NCBI RefSeq assembly: GCF_026240945.1
Contig: NZ_JAPFPY010000010.1
Coordinates: 248,001-312,000, forward strand
Direction: 5' to 3'
Origin: Mycolicibacterium sp. J2
GTDB taxonomy: Bacteria > Actinomycetota > Actinomycetes > Mycobacteriales > Mycobacteriaceae
Length of the DNA: 64,000 bases
The position numbers were made by a program, and so were the translations under genes. A model generated the notes under the pieces. That model saw nothing but the letters and a program-made list of their open reading frames with translations. It ran no database searches and was not told the DNA's origin. Within the stretch, counting starts at the first letter, position 1. Every line of letters begins with the position of its first letter. Shown one piece after another: positions 8,757 to 18,175 of the stretch.

Positions 8757-9033
8757 ACGCGGTACCCGCCGAGGTGGCCTTGCGCAACAGCATCCCGACC
8801 GCGACCGTGCACACCCAGACGATCAGCCCGGTCGGGGTGATGGAGGTGGGCCGCCGCCAGCCGCGGGCGATCAACCAGCCGACCAGGGTGCCGGTCAGGA
8901 ACGGCCAGGCGGTCTCGGCGACCCCGGTCAGCGTCACCCCCTCGGCGTGGCTGCGCCGCCCGACGGTACAGAAGATGACGACGGCCACCGCGTCGGCGAC
9001 CGCGGCAGCCAGGACTGTATTGCGCTTACTCAC
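8671..9033 (-). CDS. DUF3054 family small membrane protein
   Basis: 120 residues with four hydrophobic helices (near 5-25, 40-60, 67-85 and 90-112) and the patterns of DUF3054: RRSHAEG, AWPFLTGTLVGWLIARGW, TVAVGMLLRKATSAGTAFSFV. Function unknown. It starts at GTG 9033, whose first eight bases (GTGAGTAA) contain the stop of the upstream lipoprotein peptidase gene, so translation is coupled. Last gene of a three-gene operon with the peptidase and the YbhN-like protein. Confidence 0.85.
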   Translation of the reverse strand: MSKRNTVLAAAVADAVAVVIFCTVGRRSHAEGVTLTGVAETAWPFLTGTLVGWLIARGWRRPTSITPTGLIVWVCTVAVGMLLRKATSAGTAFSFVVVATLTTAILLLGWRAAAKAASRS

Positions 9034-10246
9034 CGGGATAGTCCATCACATCGGAAACCAATGGCATGACCCCCGATTCGTCGCGGGCTTGACCACCGGG
9101 CCGCAACGGGGCCGGTCGGCCGGCGATCAGGGTGTCGAAGACGTCGGCGCTTGCGGTCTGGGCATCCAACCGGAAGGACCGCAACACGAACGGCAACCCG
9201 TCCGAACGCAGTGGGTCGGGGCCGTCCATCACATGGAAGTGCAGGTGCGGTGCATCCGAGTTGCCGGTGTTGCCGAGGTTACCCAGCACGTCACCGGCCT
9301 TGAGTCGTTGTCCCGGCTGGACTTTCACGCTCCCGGTTTTCAGATGCGCGTACAGCGCATAGTTGCCGTTGCCAAGGTCCTGTACGACATGGTTGCCCGC
9401 GTACTGGTCCAGCGCCAGTCCGGCGGGGGTCTGGCCGGGTGTCTGCTCGGGCAGGCCGTCGAGCACCGCCACCACCGGGCCGTCGGCGACGGCGTGCACG
9501 TCGGCACCGAAGTACCGGTAGCTGGTCAGCTTGCCGGGGGCGCCGGCGAGCAGCCGGTAACTCGGATCGAGCTGCACATAGTCGATGGCGAACCGCTCCG
9601 CGGCCCACAGTTGCCCGTCGAGCGGGTTGAGGGCCATCCGGTGCGGGGTCATCTCACAACACCCGTTGCCGTCCAACCATTTCGGCCCGCGCAGCGGGGG
9701 ATTGATCGACACCGGAGTGCGGGTCTGTACCGGCACCGCGGCCACCGTCTCGGTCATGATCGCGGGCAACAGCGGGGGAGCGGGCTTGCTGATCGCCACC
9801 GTGACGGCGTGGTCCAGCCGGTCCGGCACATTACCGGGAGCCACCGTGGCGTCCAGCCACACCGCGGCGGTCTGGGCGGGGCCGATGGTGGTGGTCGGTG
9901 TGCCGGCCTCACCCAGCAACCGGGTCCACTGTGCCAGCGGTGCACCGGATAGCGACAGCAGCGAGGCGTCGCCGCCGCGCACGGTGACCGTCTGCACCGT
10001 GACATCCTGATTCAGCACGTTGGTCAACAACAGCTCGTAGGCCAGATGGGTGCGTCCGTCGGTGGCCGGGACCGCGACGGGTGCGGCCACCACCCTCGCC
10101 AGCAGCGGGGTCGCCGCGGGCTTGCCGGCAGCAGCGGGTGACGTGGACGTGGTGGCCGGAGCGGGGGTCTCACTCGGTGTGCCCGCGCATCCGGCCGTCA
10201 GCGCGACAATACTGAAAAGTGCTACCGCCGAACGAGTTCCGCGCAT
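9026..10246 (-). CDS. Lipoprotein with M23 (LytM-type) metallopeptidase domain
   Basis: 406 residues. Lipoprotein signal with lipobox ALTAGC at about 15-20, then a Thr/Pro/Ala linker. The first half reads as a beta-sandwich domain ([20 protein letters not shown]); the second half is the M23 domain. Visible catalytic elements are [15 protein letters not shown], with the HxH pair, and [15 protein letters not shown]. The usual N-terminal zinc-ligand His before the Asp is absent from that motif. In this subfamily the ligands may instead come from the PHRMAL and RFAIDYV region (inference). Probable cell-wall endopeptidase or a divergent binding protein at the membrane. It starts at ATG 10246, sharing one base with the stop of the upstream gene. 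Confidence 0.85.
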   Translation of the reverse strand: MRGTRSAVALFSIVALTAGCAGTPSETPAPATTSTSPAAAGKPAATPLLARVVAAPVAVPATDGRTHLAYELLLTNVLNQDVTVQTVTVRGGDASLLSLSGAPLAQWTRLLGEAGTPTTTIGPAQTAAVWLDATVAPGNVPDRLDHAVTVAISKPAPPLLPAIMTETVAAVPVQTRTPVSINPPLRGPKWLDGNGCCEMTPHRMALNPLDGQLWAAERFAIDYVQLDPSYRLLAGAPGKLTSYRYFGADVHAVADGPVVAVLDGLPEQTPGQTPAGLALDQYAGNHVVQDLGNGNYALYAHLKTGSVKVQPGQRLKAGDVLGNLGNTGNSDAPHLHFHVMDGPDPLRSDGLPFVLRSFRLDAQTASADVFDTLIAGRPAPLRPGGQARDESGVMPLVSDVMDYPGE

Positions 10247-11361
10247 CAGGACTCCGGGCGTCGCGGGTTCTCGGCGTTGGGTGTGACGGTCAGCGGCTCG
10301 ACGTCGGGGTCGAGGTCCACCTCGGTGCGGAACATGAAGAAGAACACCACCCACCCGATCGCCGAGATGAAGATCCAGCTGACCAGGCGATAGATCAGCA
10401 TGGCCGAAATCGCTTGGGCCAGTGTCATTCCGCTCGAGACCAGGCCGGGAACCAGAACCGCCTCCACCACCAGCAGGCCGCCGGGCATCAGCGGGATGGA
10501 GCCGACGGCGCGGGCCGCCGCGTAGGCCACCGTCAGGCCGGCCAGCGACGGGTGACCGCCGGCGGCGTAGGCGGCGAAGGCCAGGCACGCGACGTCGGCG
10601 ATCCAGTTGAACATCGACCAACTGAACGCGTTGCCCAGCGCCCGGCGGCTCAAACTCACCGACTCCAGCTGCGCGAGCATCCTGCGCCACTTCGCCAGCC
10701 CGGTGTCGGCCGGGCGGCCGCGCACCGAATTGACCCAGGCCAGCAGCCGCACCCCGATCCCGTCGATCTGCTGCGGGTTGGCGGCGACCGTCTGCGCCAG
10801 CAACAGCAGGGCGACGAATCCGCCAAGGGTGAAGATCAACGACAACGGGTTCTTGCTGGCGCCCAGCAGGAACGCCCCGCCCAGTCCGAGCAGCGCCAGG
10901 CCGACCACCTGCAGCACACCGGACATCACCAGCTGCCAGGACGCCACCACCGGCGACGCGCCCCAGATGCGCTGCTGGCGGTAGACGAAGGTGGCCGAGA
11001 GCACCGGGCCGCCGGGCAATGTCGTCGACAACGCGTTGCCGGCGTAGAACGCCGCCTCCGAACGCCACTGCCGCACCTGCACCCCGGCCGAACGCAACAA
11101 CGTGCGCTGAATCTGGGCGAAACTGTGCATCGAGGCCATCGCGGCGACCACCGCCGCCAGCACCCACCACCAGTTGGCCGACAGCAGGCTCTTCCACGCC
11201 TTGGCCAGCTGATCCCAGACCAGGACCAGTTCGACGGTGAGCACCACGACGGCGATCGCGATGACGGCCCAGCGCACCCACCAGTACTTGCCGCGGGGGC
11301 GGCCGTCCTGGGGGCAGGCCTCGTCGTGGTCGCGGCTCGTCGGCGCGTCGTCGTGCGACAC
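10246..11361 (-). CDS. Polytopic membrane protein, YbhN/UPF0104 (LPG synthase TM-like), Rv0204c-like
   Basis: 371 residues with about eight hydrophobic helices. Family-type motifs include [20 protein letters not shown] and [19 protein letters not shown], the two Gly/Pro-rich re-entrant loops of the YbhN / lysylphosphatidylglycerol synthase membrane domain. The position between hemophore/mmpL11 and the Rv0205-like transporter matches Rv0204c. It is the first gene of the operon with the M23 lipoprotein (one-base overlap) and DUF3054. Starts at GTG 11361. Substrate unknown; a lipid flippase-like role is only suggested by the fold. Confidence 0.8.
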   Translation of the reverse strand: MSHDDAPTSRDHDEACPQDGRPRGKYWWVRWAVIAIAVVVLTVELVLVWDQLAKAWKSLLSANWWWVLAAVVAAMASMHSFAQIQRTLLRSAGVQVRQWRSEAAFYAGNALSTTLPGGPVLSATFVYRQQRIWGASPVVASWQLVMSGVLQVVGLALLGLGGAFLLGASKNPLSLIFTLGGFVALLLLAQTVAANPQQIDGIGVRLLAWVNSVRGRPADTGLAKWRRMLAQLESVSLSRRALGNAFSWSMFNWIADVACLAFAAYAAGGHPSLAGLTVAYAAARAVGSIPLMPGGLLVVEAVLVPGLVSSGMTLAQAISAMLIYRLVSWIFISAIGWVVFFFMFRTEVDLDPDVEPLTVTPNAENPRRPES

Positions 11362-11436
11362 GCCTCTCAGGGTAACGGCCCAGGTCGTGGGGAAACGTAC
11401 GTTGGACGGACGCGGCGCGCCGTTACGCTCATCCGC

Positions 11437-12591
11437 ATGAGCCTGTTACCCAGCGTCGACCCCATGGCCGACGAGTCGGTCAGCCCCCTGGTCCGCAAGG
11501 CGGCCGCCTGGTCGTGGCGGCTGCTCGTCATCGGTGCGGCGCTGGTCTCGCTGCTGTGGGTGATCACCCACCTGGAATTGATCTTCGTGCCGGTGGCGCT
11601 GGCCGCCATGATGGCCGCCCTGTTGATGCCCGCGGTGGATCTGCTGGCCGCACGTCGGGTGCCGCGCGGCGCCGCGGTGGCGACCGTGATCCTCGGGGCG
11701 ATCGCCGTGGTGGGTGGCATCATGACCTTCGTCGTGAGCCAATTCATCAGTGGCGCACCGGATCTCGTCGAGCAAGTGACCCGAAGCATCGACGGCTTGC
11801 GGATCTGGTTGATCGAGGGTCCCGCCCATCTGAGCAAGGACCAGATCGACCACGCCGGGGACTCGGTGATCACCGCGCTGCGGGAGAACCAGGCCAAGCT
11901 GACCAGCGGCGCGCTGTCCACCGCGGGCACCATCACCGAGATCGTCACCGGCGCCCTGCTGGTGTTGTTCACGTTGATCTTCCTGCTCAACGGCGGTCGC
12001 GACATCTTCGCCTTCGTCACCAAGGTGTTCCCGGTGACGGTGCGCGACCGGGTCCGCGATGCCGGGCGGGCGGGATTCCGGTCGCTGATCGGCTACGTGC
12101 GGGCCACCTGCCTGGTGGCGCTGGTGGACGCCGTCGGCATCGGCACCGGGCTGGCCATCATGGGGGTGCCGCTGGCGCTACCGCTGGCGTCGCTGGTGTT
12201 CCTCGGCGCGTTCATACCCTTGGTGGGTGCGGTGTTGACCGGTGGTATCGCGGTGATCGTCGCGTTGATCGCCAAGGGCTGGGTGTACGCCCTTATCACC
12301 CTGGGCCTCATCATCGCGGTGCAACAGCTGGAAGCCCATGTGCTGCAACCGATCGTGATGGGCCGCGCGGTCTCGGTGCACCCGTTGGCCGTGGTGCTGG
12401 CCATCGCCGGCGGTGGTGTGCTGGCCGGTATCGTCGGTGCGCTGCTGGCGGTGCCGATCGTCGCGGTGCTCAACAGCGCCGTGCGGGTGCTGCTGGCGAC
12501 CGACCCGGACACCGAAGCCGCCGCGATCGCGGCGGAGACTCCCGCCGTACCGTCCGATCCAGATCCCGATGCCGGGACCGGCTCCGGTTAG
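11437..12591 (+). CDS. AI-2E / PerM family transporter (Rv0205-like)
   Basis: 384 residues. Hydrophobic segments are arranged as in the PerM (UPF0118) family, with the conserved [18 protein letters not shown] and [21 protein letters not shown] motifs towards the C-terminus. A soluble insert lies between helices 3 and 4. The acidic C-tail is specific to this protein. It starts at ATG 11437; ATG 11464 is an alternative. TACGCT ends eight bases upstream of the ATG, suggesting a leaderless transcript. It ends overlapping the mmpL3 stop by four bases (convergent). Export substrate not known for mycobacteria. Confidence 0.85.
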   Translation: MSLLPSVDPMADESVSPLVRKAAAWSWRLLVIGAALVSLLWVITHLELIFVPVALAAMMAALLMPAVDLLAARRVPRGAAVATVILGAIAVVGGIMTFVVSQFISGAPDLVEQVTRSIDGLRIWLIEGPAHLSKDQIDHAGDSVITALRENQAKLTSGALSTAGTITEIVTGALLVLFTLIFLLNGGRDIFAFVTKVFPVTVRDRVRDAGRAGFRSLIGYVRATCLVALVDAVGIGTGLAIMGVPLALPLASLVFLGAFIPLVGAVLTGGIAVIVALIAKGWVYALITLGLIIAVQQLEAHVLQPIVMGRAVSVHPLAVVLAIAGGGVLAGIVGALLAVPIVAVLNSAVRVLLATDPDTEAAAIAAETPAVPSDPDPDAGTGSG

Positions 12592-15470
12592 AGCCGGCCC
12601 TCCCGGCGCAACAGATCGGCCGCGCTGAGCCCGCCGCTGCGGCGCGTCGGCGCGTCGTCACCGGCCTCGGTGTCGCGGATCTTGGAGGTGTCCAGCTTCT
12701 CGGTGGCATCGGCATCCCGCTGCGTCGGGATGGCGGTGGTCGGCGCGTTACCGGCCGGGTCGCCCATCGCGACCGTGGGCTGCGCCGACGGCCGCGGCGG
12801 CTGGCCGCTGCTGCGCAGGTCACCGAGCCACGACTCGATCTCCCGCTTGTCCCGACTGGGCTCGCCACGACGGGTCCGCTCGGTACCGGCGGCGTTGACC
12901 GCGTTGCGGGCCGCGTCGATCGCCACGGTTGCCGGGGAGTCCGGCTGCGCGGCGAACCGGGTGGTGGGCGGCTCGGGCGCGGGGCTCCCGGTGGTCGGGA
13001 TCCGCGTCGTGCCCGCGGCCGACGGTCCGGTCGGGCGCACCGGCGGAGCCGGTGGACGGCCACCGGCCGGCGCTGCCGGCGCGGGGTGGGTGGGATCGTG
13101 GGCGGGCAGGGCCTGCATCGGGGCACCGGCACCGACCAGTGCGGCGGGGTCCGGAGCCGGCTCGCCCGTGTCACGCACGGTCGGCCGTTTGCGCTCGTCG
13201 GGCAATTCCACCTCGCCGAGCCCGATACGTTCCTGCACCCGCTTCATCCACTGCGGCGCCCACCAGCAGTCGTCGCCCAGCAGCTTCATGATCGCCGGCA
13301 CTAGGAACATCCGGATGACGGTGGCGTCCAGCAGCAGGGCGATGAGCAGGCCGAAGGCCAGGTACTTCATCACCACCAGGTCGGAGAACGCGAACGCCGC
13401 GACCACCACGGCCAGCACCAACGCGGCGCCGGTGATGAGCCGGCCGGTGGTGGCGGTGCCGATGCGGATGGCCTCGGCGGTGGACAGGCCACGCTCACGG
13501 GCCTCCACCATCCGGGACACCAGGAACACCTCGTAGTCGGTGGACAGGCCCCAGATCACGGCGATGATCAGGCCGATCATCGGGGCGAACAGCGGCTGCG
13601 GGGTGTAGTTGAACAGCCCGGAACCATGGCCGCCCTCGACGAACATCCACGTCAGGATGCCCATCGTCGATCCGAGCGTCAGCGCGCTCATCAATGCCGC
13701 CTTGATCGGCAGCACCAGCGAGCCGAACGCCAGGAACATCAGGATTGTCGTGGTGATCACCAGGATCACCACCATCAACGGCAGCTTGTCGAACAGCGTC
13801 AGGATGCTGTCCTGGGCCAGTGCCTGGGTGCCGCCGACCATGATGGTGGTGCCCCGGGGTGGGGTCAGTGCCCGCAGCTCCTGGATTTTCTTGGGTGCGG
13901 TGGAGCTGTTGACCAGGCCGTTCTGGATCACCCGGACCGACGGATCCTTGGACCCGCTCTCCTGCGCGGAGCGCTCCTGCCACATCTTCGACGGGTTGTC
14001 GCTGCCGGCGAACCCGGAGATGGTCTGCGCCTCGGCGCGGACCGCGGCCAGCTGCTGATCGGTGATCGGCTCGCCGTTGTCGGACTTGATCACCAGGGTC
14101 AGCGGCTCGGTGCGGAAGCTGGAGAATTCCTTGTCGAACTGCTCTTGGGCCATCCGCACGGGGTTGTCGGGCGGCAGGTACTTCTCGCTCAGGCCGCCCA
14201 ACGCCAACTGGCCGATCGGGATGACCAGCAGCGTCATGATGATCAGGATCGGAGCCGCAAACGCGATCGGCCGCTTCATCACGATGTTGACCAGCCGGCC
14301 CCAGAAGCCCTTCTCGACCTCTTCGCGGGTCTTGGTCTTCTGGGTCTTCTCGATGAACCAATCGATGATCTTGCGGGAGAACGGCCAGTTGGCCAGGAAC
14401 GGGATCCGCAGCAGGGTGCGTACCCCGAGCGCGTCGACATTCGTGCCGAGGATGGCCAGGGTCGCCGGCAGCACCGTGATGGACAAGAACGCGGCCAGCA
14501 GCACCGAGGCGATGATCGCGTAGGTGATGGACTTCAGGAAGCCCAGCGGGATGAGCAACAGCGGCAACGAGGAGGCGACGATGATCACCGAGGAGAACGC
14601 CACCGTGCGTCCGGCGGTCATCACCGACCTTCGGACCGCGGCCTCGACGTCGTAGCCTTCGGCCAGTTCCTCCCGGAACCGGCTCACCACGAACAACCCG
14701 TAGTCGATGGCGATACCGAAGCCCATCATGGTGACCACCGGCTGAGCGAAGAAGTGCACCGGCCCGAACTCGGCGGTGATGCGCAGGATGCCCAGCGCAC
14801 CGCCGATGGTCAGGCCACCGATGATGGCGGGCAGCGCCGCCGCCACGGCGCCGCCGAACACGAAGAACAGCACGACCGCCACCAGCGGGACGATCGCGAT
14901 CTCCGCGCGGGCCTGGTCGGTACCGATGGTCCCGGTCAGCTCGCTGGCCAACGGGTTCAGGCCGGCGAGTTTGATATCGCCGCCGTTGACCTTCTTCAGG
15001 TCGGGTTCGATGGCTTGGTAGTTCTTCAGGATCGTGTCGTCGTCGTCGCCTTTGAGCGGGACGCTGATGAAGGTGTGCCGAAGATCCTGGGTCTTCATCT
15101 GGCTGACGGTGGGATCGGTGGTGTCCGGGGCCTTGAGCCAGCCGACCCAGCCGACGATCTGATCCGGGTGGTCCTTGACCACCTGGTCCAGTTCCCCGAC
15201 GACCTTCTTCTGCCAGTCCTTGTCGGTGACCAACTTGTCATCCGGCGGCGTCAGGATGGCGACGACGTGGCTGGTGCGGTCGCGGCCGTACACCTCGTCG
15301 GCCAGGGTGGACGCCCGTACCGACTCACTGCCGTTGTCGTAGAAACCACTCTGCGTGACGTGCTGCCCGAGGCTCGCCCCGAACAAGCCGCCACCAAGGC
15401 ACAGTGCGACCAGGACACCGATCACTATGTATCGGAATCGGTACACCGTTCGACCCCACCAGGCGAACAC
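12588..15470 (-). CDS. mmpL3: MmpL3, trehalose monomycolate flippase/exporter
   Basis: 960 residues. The proton-relay pairs are D256-Y257 ([11 protein letters not shown]) and D645-Y646 ([10 protein letters not shown]), the same positions as in M. smegmatis MmpL3. The start [14 protein letters not shown], two periplasmic porter domains and twelve helices fit. After about residue 765 comes a cytoplasmic Pro/Thr-rich tail. MmpL3 moves trehalose monomycolate across the inner membrane for cell-wall mycolylation and is essential in mycobacteria. The start is GTG 15470 with AAGGAG five bases upstream. The Rv0207c-like and trmB genes lie upstream on the same strand, as in M. tuberculosis. Confidence 0.97.
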   Translation of the reverse strand: MFAWWGRTVYRFRYIVIGVLVALCLGGGLFGASLGQHVTQSGFYDNGSESVRASTLADEVYGRDRTSHVVAILTPPDDKLVTDKDWQKKVVGELDQVVKDHPDQIVGWVGWLKAPDTTDPTVSQMKTQDLRHTFISVPLKGDDDDTILKNYQAIEPDLKKVNGGDIKLAGLNPLASELTGTIGTDQARAEIAIVPLVAVVLFFVFGGAVAAALPAIIGGLTIGGALGILRITAEFGPVHFFAQPVVTMMGFGIAIDYGLFVVSRFREELAEGYDVEAAVRRSVMTAGRTVAFSSVIIVASSLPLLLIPLGFLKSITYAIIASVLLAAFLSITVLPATLAILGTNVDALGVRTLLRIPFLANWPFSRKIIDWFIEKTQKTKTREEVEKGFWGRLVNIVMKRPIAFAAPILIIMTLLVIPIGQLALGGLSEKYLPPDNPVRMAQEQFDKEFSSFRTEPLTLVIKSDNGEPITDQQLAAVRAEAQTISGFAGSDNPSKMWQERSAQESGSKDPSVRVIQNGLVNSSTAPKKIQELRALTPPRGTTIMVGGTQALAQDSILTLFDKLPLMVVILVITTTILMFLAFGSLVLPIKAALMSALTLGSTMGILTWMFVEGGHGSGLFNYTPQPLFAPMIGLIIAVIWGLSTDYEVFLVSRMVEARERGLSTAEAIRIGTATTGRLITGAALVLAVVVAAFAFSDLVVMKYLAFGLLIALLLDATVIRMFLVPAIMKLLGDDCWWAPQWMKRVQERIGLGEVELPDERKRPTVRDTGEPAPDPAALVGAGAPMQALPAHDPTHPAPAAPAGGRPPAPPVRPTGPSAAGTTRIPTTGSPAPEPPTTRFAAQPDSPATVAIDAARNAVNAAGTERTRRGEPSRDKREIESWLGDLRSSGQPPRPSAQPTVAMGDPAGNAPTTAIPTQRDADATEKLDTSKIRDTEAGDDAPTRRSGGLSAADLLRREGRL

Positions 15471-15524
15471 GTCAACTCCTTAATATGTTCTGGTCACGCT
15501 GCGCGCGCGTATCACTTCTATTGT

Positions 15525-16250
15525 CTATAAGCGCGAGGTCAAAAGCGCGGACAGCGGCCGGAAGGGCTGCAGCCAAGCGCCCTGCTCGGGCAGCGAATCA
15601 AGGCCGATTCGCGGTAGCGGCTCCCGGAAGACACCTGCGATGTCCTCCAGGTCGACAAACTCCAAGGTATCCGACGCTAACGCCCAACTGGCATGTTCGC
15701 GAAATCCGAGCACCTGCACGGGAACGCCGTCGTGAGCAATCTCTTCCAGCGGCGCCCGGAACGCCTGGCCGTCGGCCGATGCCACCACCAGCCCGGCCAG
15801 GCCCTCGCTGCGGCGCAGCGCGATATGGCTGAGCATGTCGCTGTCGACATCGCTGTCTTCGTCGATCTTGGGTTTGGCGAAAACCGCGAACCCCACGTTA
15901 CGCAGTGCCTCCACCCAGGGGCGGACGACATCGGCGCTACCAGGGGCGATGTTGGTGAAGACGGTCGCTTCGGGTTCGACCAGCACGTCGGGCTGGGCGT
16001 CGGTCCCGGCGTCCGGCGCGGGCGCGGCGGACGCCGAGATGTCGGCGGTGCGCTGCAGCAACCAGCGGCCGAGGGCGTCGAACCGCGGACGGTGCGCGGC
16101 CGTCGGCCGGCCACCGAGGATGGAGCCCAGTCCCATGTCCAGATTGGGCGCATCCCAGACCAGCAGCACCTTCCGGATCACCGGAGTGGGTACCTCCTCG
16201 GCGGGTGCCGAGATCTCGGGTGCCGTCGGAATGTCGGTTGTGATGCTCAT
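15525..16250 (-). CDS. NYN/PIN-like domain protein (Rv0207c-like)
   Basis: 241 residues from ATG 16250 (MSITTDIPTAPE), preceded by AGAGGT nine bases upstream; the frame extends further upstream but without protein-like sequence. The core has KVLLVWDAPNLDMGLGSIL, FAVFAKPKIDEDSDVDSDML and GLVVASADGQAF. These are the strand-end acidic residues of the NYN/PIN (LabA-type) nuclease fold. A metal-dependent RNase-like activity is a family expectation, not shown. Lies between trmB and mmpL3 as in M. tuberculosis. Confidence 0.85.
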   Translation of the reverse strand: MSITTDIPTAPEISAPAEEVPTPVIRKVLLVWDAPNLDMGLGSILGGRPTAAHRPRFDALGRWLLQRTADISASAAPAPDAGTDAQPDVLVEPEATVFTNIAPGSADVVRPWVEALRNVGFAVFAKPKIDEDSDVDSDMLSHIALRRSEGLAGLVVASADGQAFRAPLEEIAHDGVPVQVLGFREHASWALASDTLEFVDLEDIAGVFREPLPRIGLDSLPEQGAWLQPFRPLSALLTSRL

Positions 16251-16267
16251 CGGCCAGTCACCTCTGC

Positions 16268-17095
16268 TCACTCCGTCATTCCATGGGTACGTACCCACAC
16301 CAGCTCGGCGATATCGCGCCCGGCCCGCAAACCCTTGCCCTCGTATTTGGTCTCGGGTCGCTGGACGGAGATGGGCAACGCGGCGAGGTCGGCGTCGTGC
16401 GCACGGCACAGCCTCGGCTCGGCGTCACCCACCTCGGCGATTTGTTCGGCGTATTCGGCGTGGTCGGTGGCGGCGTGCAGCACGCCGCCCGGCGCCAACC
16501 GGTCGGCGATCAGTGCCACCGTCTCGGGTTGCAGCAGCCGCCGCTTGTGGTGACGCGCCTTCGGCCACGGGTCCGGGAAGAAGATCCGCACACCGGTCAA
16601 CGACGCCGTCCCGAAGATGTGCTCAAGTACGTCGACACCGTCGCCGCGGATCAGTCGGATGTTCGTGATGTCATTGCGGTCGATGGCACCCAGCAGCTGG
16701 GCCAGCCCGCGCCGGTAGACCTCCACCGCCACCACGTCGAGGTGCGGCTCCTCGATGGCCATGGCCAGCGTCGAGACGCCGGTACCGCAGCCGATCTCCA
16801 ACACCACCGGGGCGGTGCGCCCGAACCACGCGGCGATATCGCGGGCCAGTGGGCGACCGGCGGGGTCGCGGGCCTCGGCCCCGAGTTCCGGCCAGCGCTG
16901 CTCCCACAGCTCCTGCTGGTTACCGGTGAGGGTGGAGCGCCGGTTGCGGAAGCTGCTCACCCGCCGGTGGTGATGTTTCGGCTCGGGCGTGGGCTGCGGA
17001 CCGCCGTCGGTGGTGTTCCGGCTCGAGGTGCCCGGATCCGACAGCTCGTGGCCGGCTTCCTCGCGCTGGGCATGCATCGGTCCATCGTCGCTCAT
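16268..17095 (-). CDS. trmB: tRNA (guanine-46-N7)-methyltransferase
   Basis: 275 residues. The first 45 are a polar extension rich in Gly, Pro and His. The catalytic domain has the SAM site VLEIGCGTGVSTLAMA, the VAVEVYRRGLAQLL segment and the TrmB signature RIFFPDPWPKARHHKRRL. RPETKYEGKGLRAGRDIAEL follows near the end. It forms m7G46 in the variable loop of tRNAs. It starts at ATG 17095; an in-frame ATG at 17077 is possible. The downstream NYN gene begins 17 bases after its stop. Confidence 0.95.
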   Translation of the reverse strand: MSDDGPMHAQREEAGHELSDPGTSSRNTTDGGPQPTPEPKHHHRRVSSFRNRRSTLTGNQQELWEQRWPELGAEARDPAGRPLARDIAAWFGRTAPVVLEIGCGTGVSTLAMAIEEPHLDVVAVEVYRRGLAQLLGAIDRNDITNIRLIRGDGVDVLEHIFGTASLTGVRIFFPDPWPKARHHKRRLLQPETVALIADRLAPGGVLHAATDHAEYAEQIAEVGDAEPRLCRAHDADLAALPISVQRPETKYEGKGLRAGRDIAELVWVRTHGMTE

Positions 17096-17263
17096 TCAGG
17101 CCGATCTACCTGCATCGTGGTGCAGATTGATACCCAACAGTTGCCGAGGGTGGCCTGTGCGGGAAAACACCGTTCGCGAGGCGGTCGGCGCGGTGTCACC
17201 ATGTGAAGTGGGAATTGGTGGCAGTGCGACTCGTGAGGTAAGGAGCCGGTCATTCTCGCCGAC

Positions 17264-18175
17264 GTGTTGGCGGCCTTCGCCGCGGAAACCGGCGAATCCC
17301 GGTTGGCCCCGATTCTGCGCCGGTTGAACCGGCCGATCCGGGTCGGCGTGACCGGCCGCCGCGGCACCGGATGTGCCACGGTGACCGCCGCGCTGGGGCA
17401 CGCGGGCCGCACCGTCGTCAGCGGCCCGGCCGACGCCGTCGTGCTGGTGGTGGCCGAGACCGTCAAACCCGAAGATCTGGCCCGGTGCGGCCCGAACACC
17501 CTCGTGGTGCTCAACAAACAGGATCTGCTGGGCGCGGCGTTGACAGGTCAGGTTGCCGCGGTGCGGGCCCGCACCGGACGGCCGACGGTGCCGATGAATG
17601 CCCTGCTGGCGGTCGCCTCGGCGACCGTGCCGCCGGACGGGGAGCTGGTCGGCGCGCTGCGGGCGATGGCCGACGACCCACCGGAGCTGTCCTCGACCGA
17701 CGCGGTGACCGCCGGGGAGCACCCCGTCGACGCTGTGACCCGCGGTCGGCTCCTGGCCGTGCTGGACCGGTTCGGCATCGCCGCGCTCACCGCGGCGCTG
17801 CGGGCCGGCGCGGATCCGGCGTCGCTGCCGACCCTGATGTGCGAGCTCAGCGGCCTCGACGACATGCTCGCAGCGCTCGATGCGGTGACGGCCGCGCAGC
17901 GCTACCGGCGCCTGCATGCCGCGCTCACCGAGGTCCGGGCGCTGGCGGTGCGGTCCGGCAGCCCCGCGCTGTGGGAACTGCTGGCCTCCGACCGGGTGGT
18001 GCTGGCGGAGATGACAGCGGCGGCCGAGGTGCTGCGTGCCGACGGGTTGACGCTCGCTGCGAACACCGACCCGCGGCACTGGAGCCGCTACGGCCGTGGG
18101 CCGCTGAACTCGCTGCACCGGCGCTGTGCCAGCGCGCTGACCAGGGGATCGCTGCGGCTGGCGGAGCGCAGATGA
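17264..18175 (+). CDS. Degenerate P-loop GTPase-like protein (Rv0209-like)
   Basis: 303 residues from GTG 17264. Residues 31-38 (GRRGTGCA) sit where a Walker A motif would be, but Lys and Ser/Thr are replaced by Cys and Ala. A G4-like NKQD is intact at 84-87. The remainder is helical and Ala/Leu-rich. The best ribosome-binding site, AAGGAG at 17240-17245, is 18 bases from this GTG but only six from an in-frame ATT at 17252. An in-frame TGA at 17234 rules out a longer start, so initiation may be at ATT. The next gene overlaps by four bases (ATGA). The pair lies between trmB and pckG as in M. tuberculosis. Function unknown. Confidence 0.8.
   Translation: MLAAFAAETGESRLAPILRRLNRPIRVGVTGRRGTGCATVTAALGHAGRTVVSGPADAVVLVVAETVKPEDLARCGPNTLVVLNKQDLLGAALTGQVAAVRARTGRPTVPMNALLAVASATVPPDGELVGALRAMADDPPELSSTDAVTAGEHPVDAVTRGRLLAVLDRFGIAALTAALRAGADPASLPTLMCELSGLDDMLAALDAVTAAQRYRRLHAALTEVRALAVRSGSPALWELLASDRVVLAEMTAAAEVLRADGLTLAANTDPRHWSRYGRGPLNSLHRRCASALTRGSLRLAERR

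Noticed and set aside
10219..11436. Long plus-strand extension of the Rv0205-like frame
   Set aside because: It is the antisense of the YbhN-like gene and has the Arg/Gly/His-rich composition of a shadow frame; the natural start is ATG 11437.
13626..15530. 634-codon plus-strand frame opposite mmpL3
   Set aside because: Composition (Gln, Asp, Arg, His rich) is that of a GC-rich antisense shadow; mmpL3 is certain.
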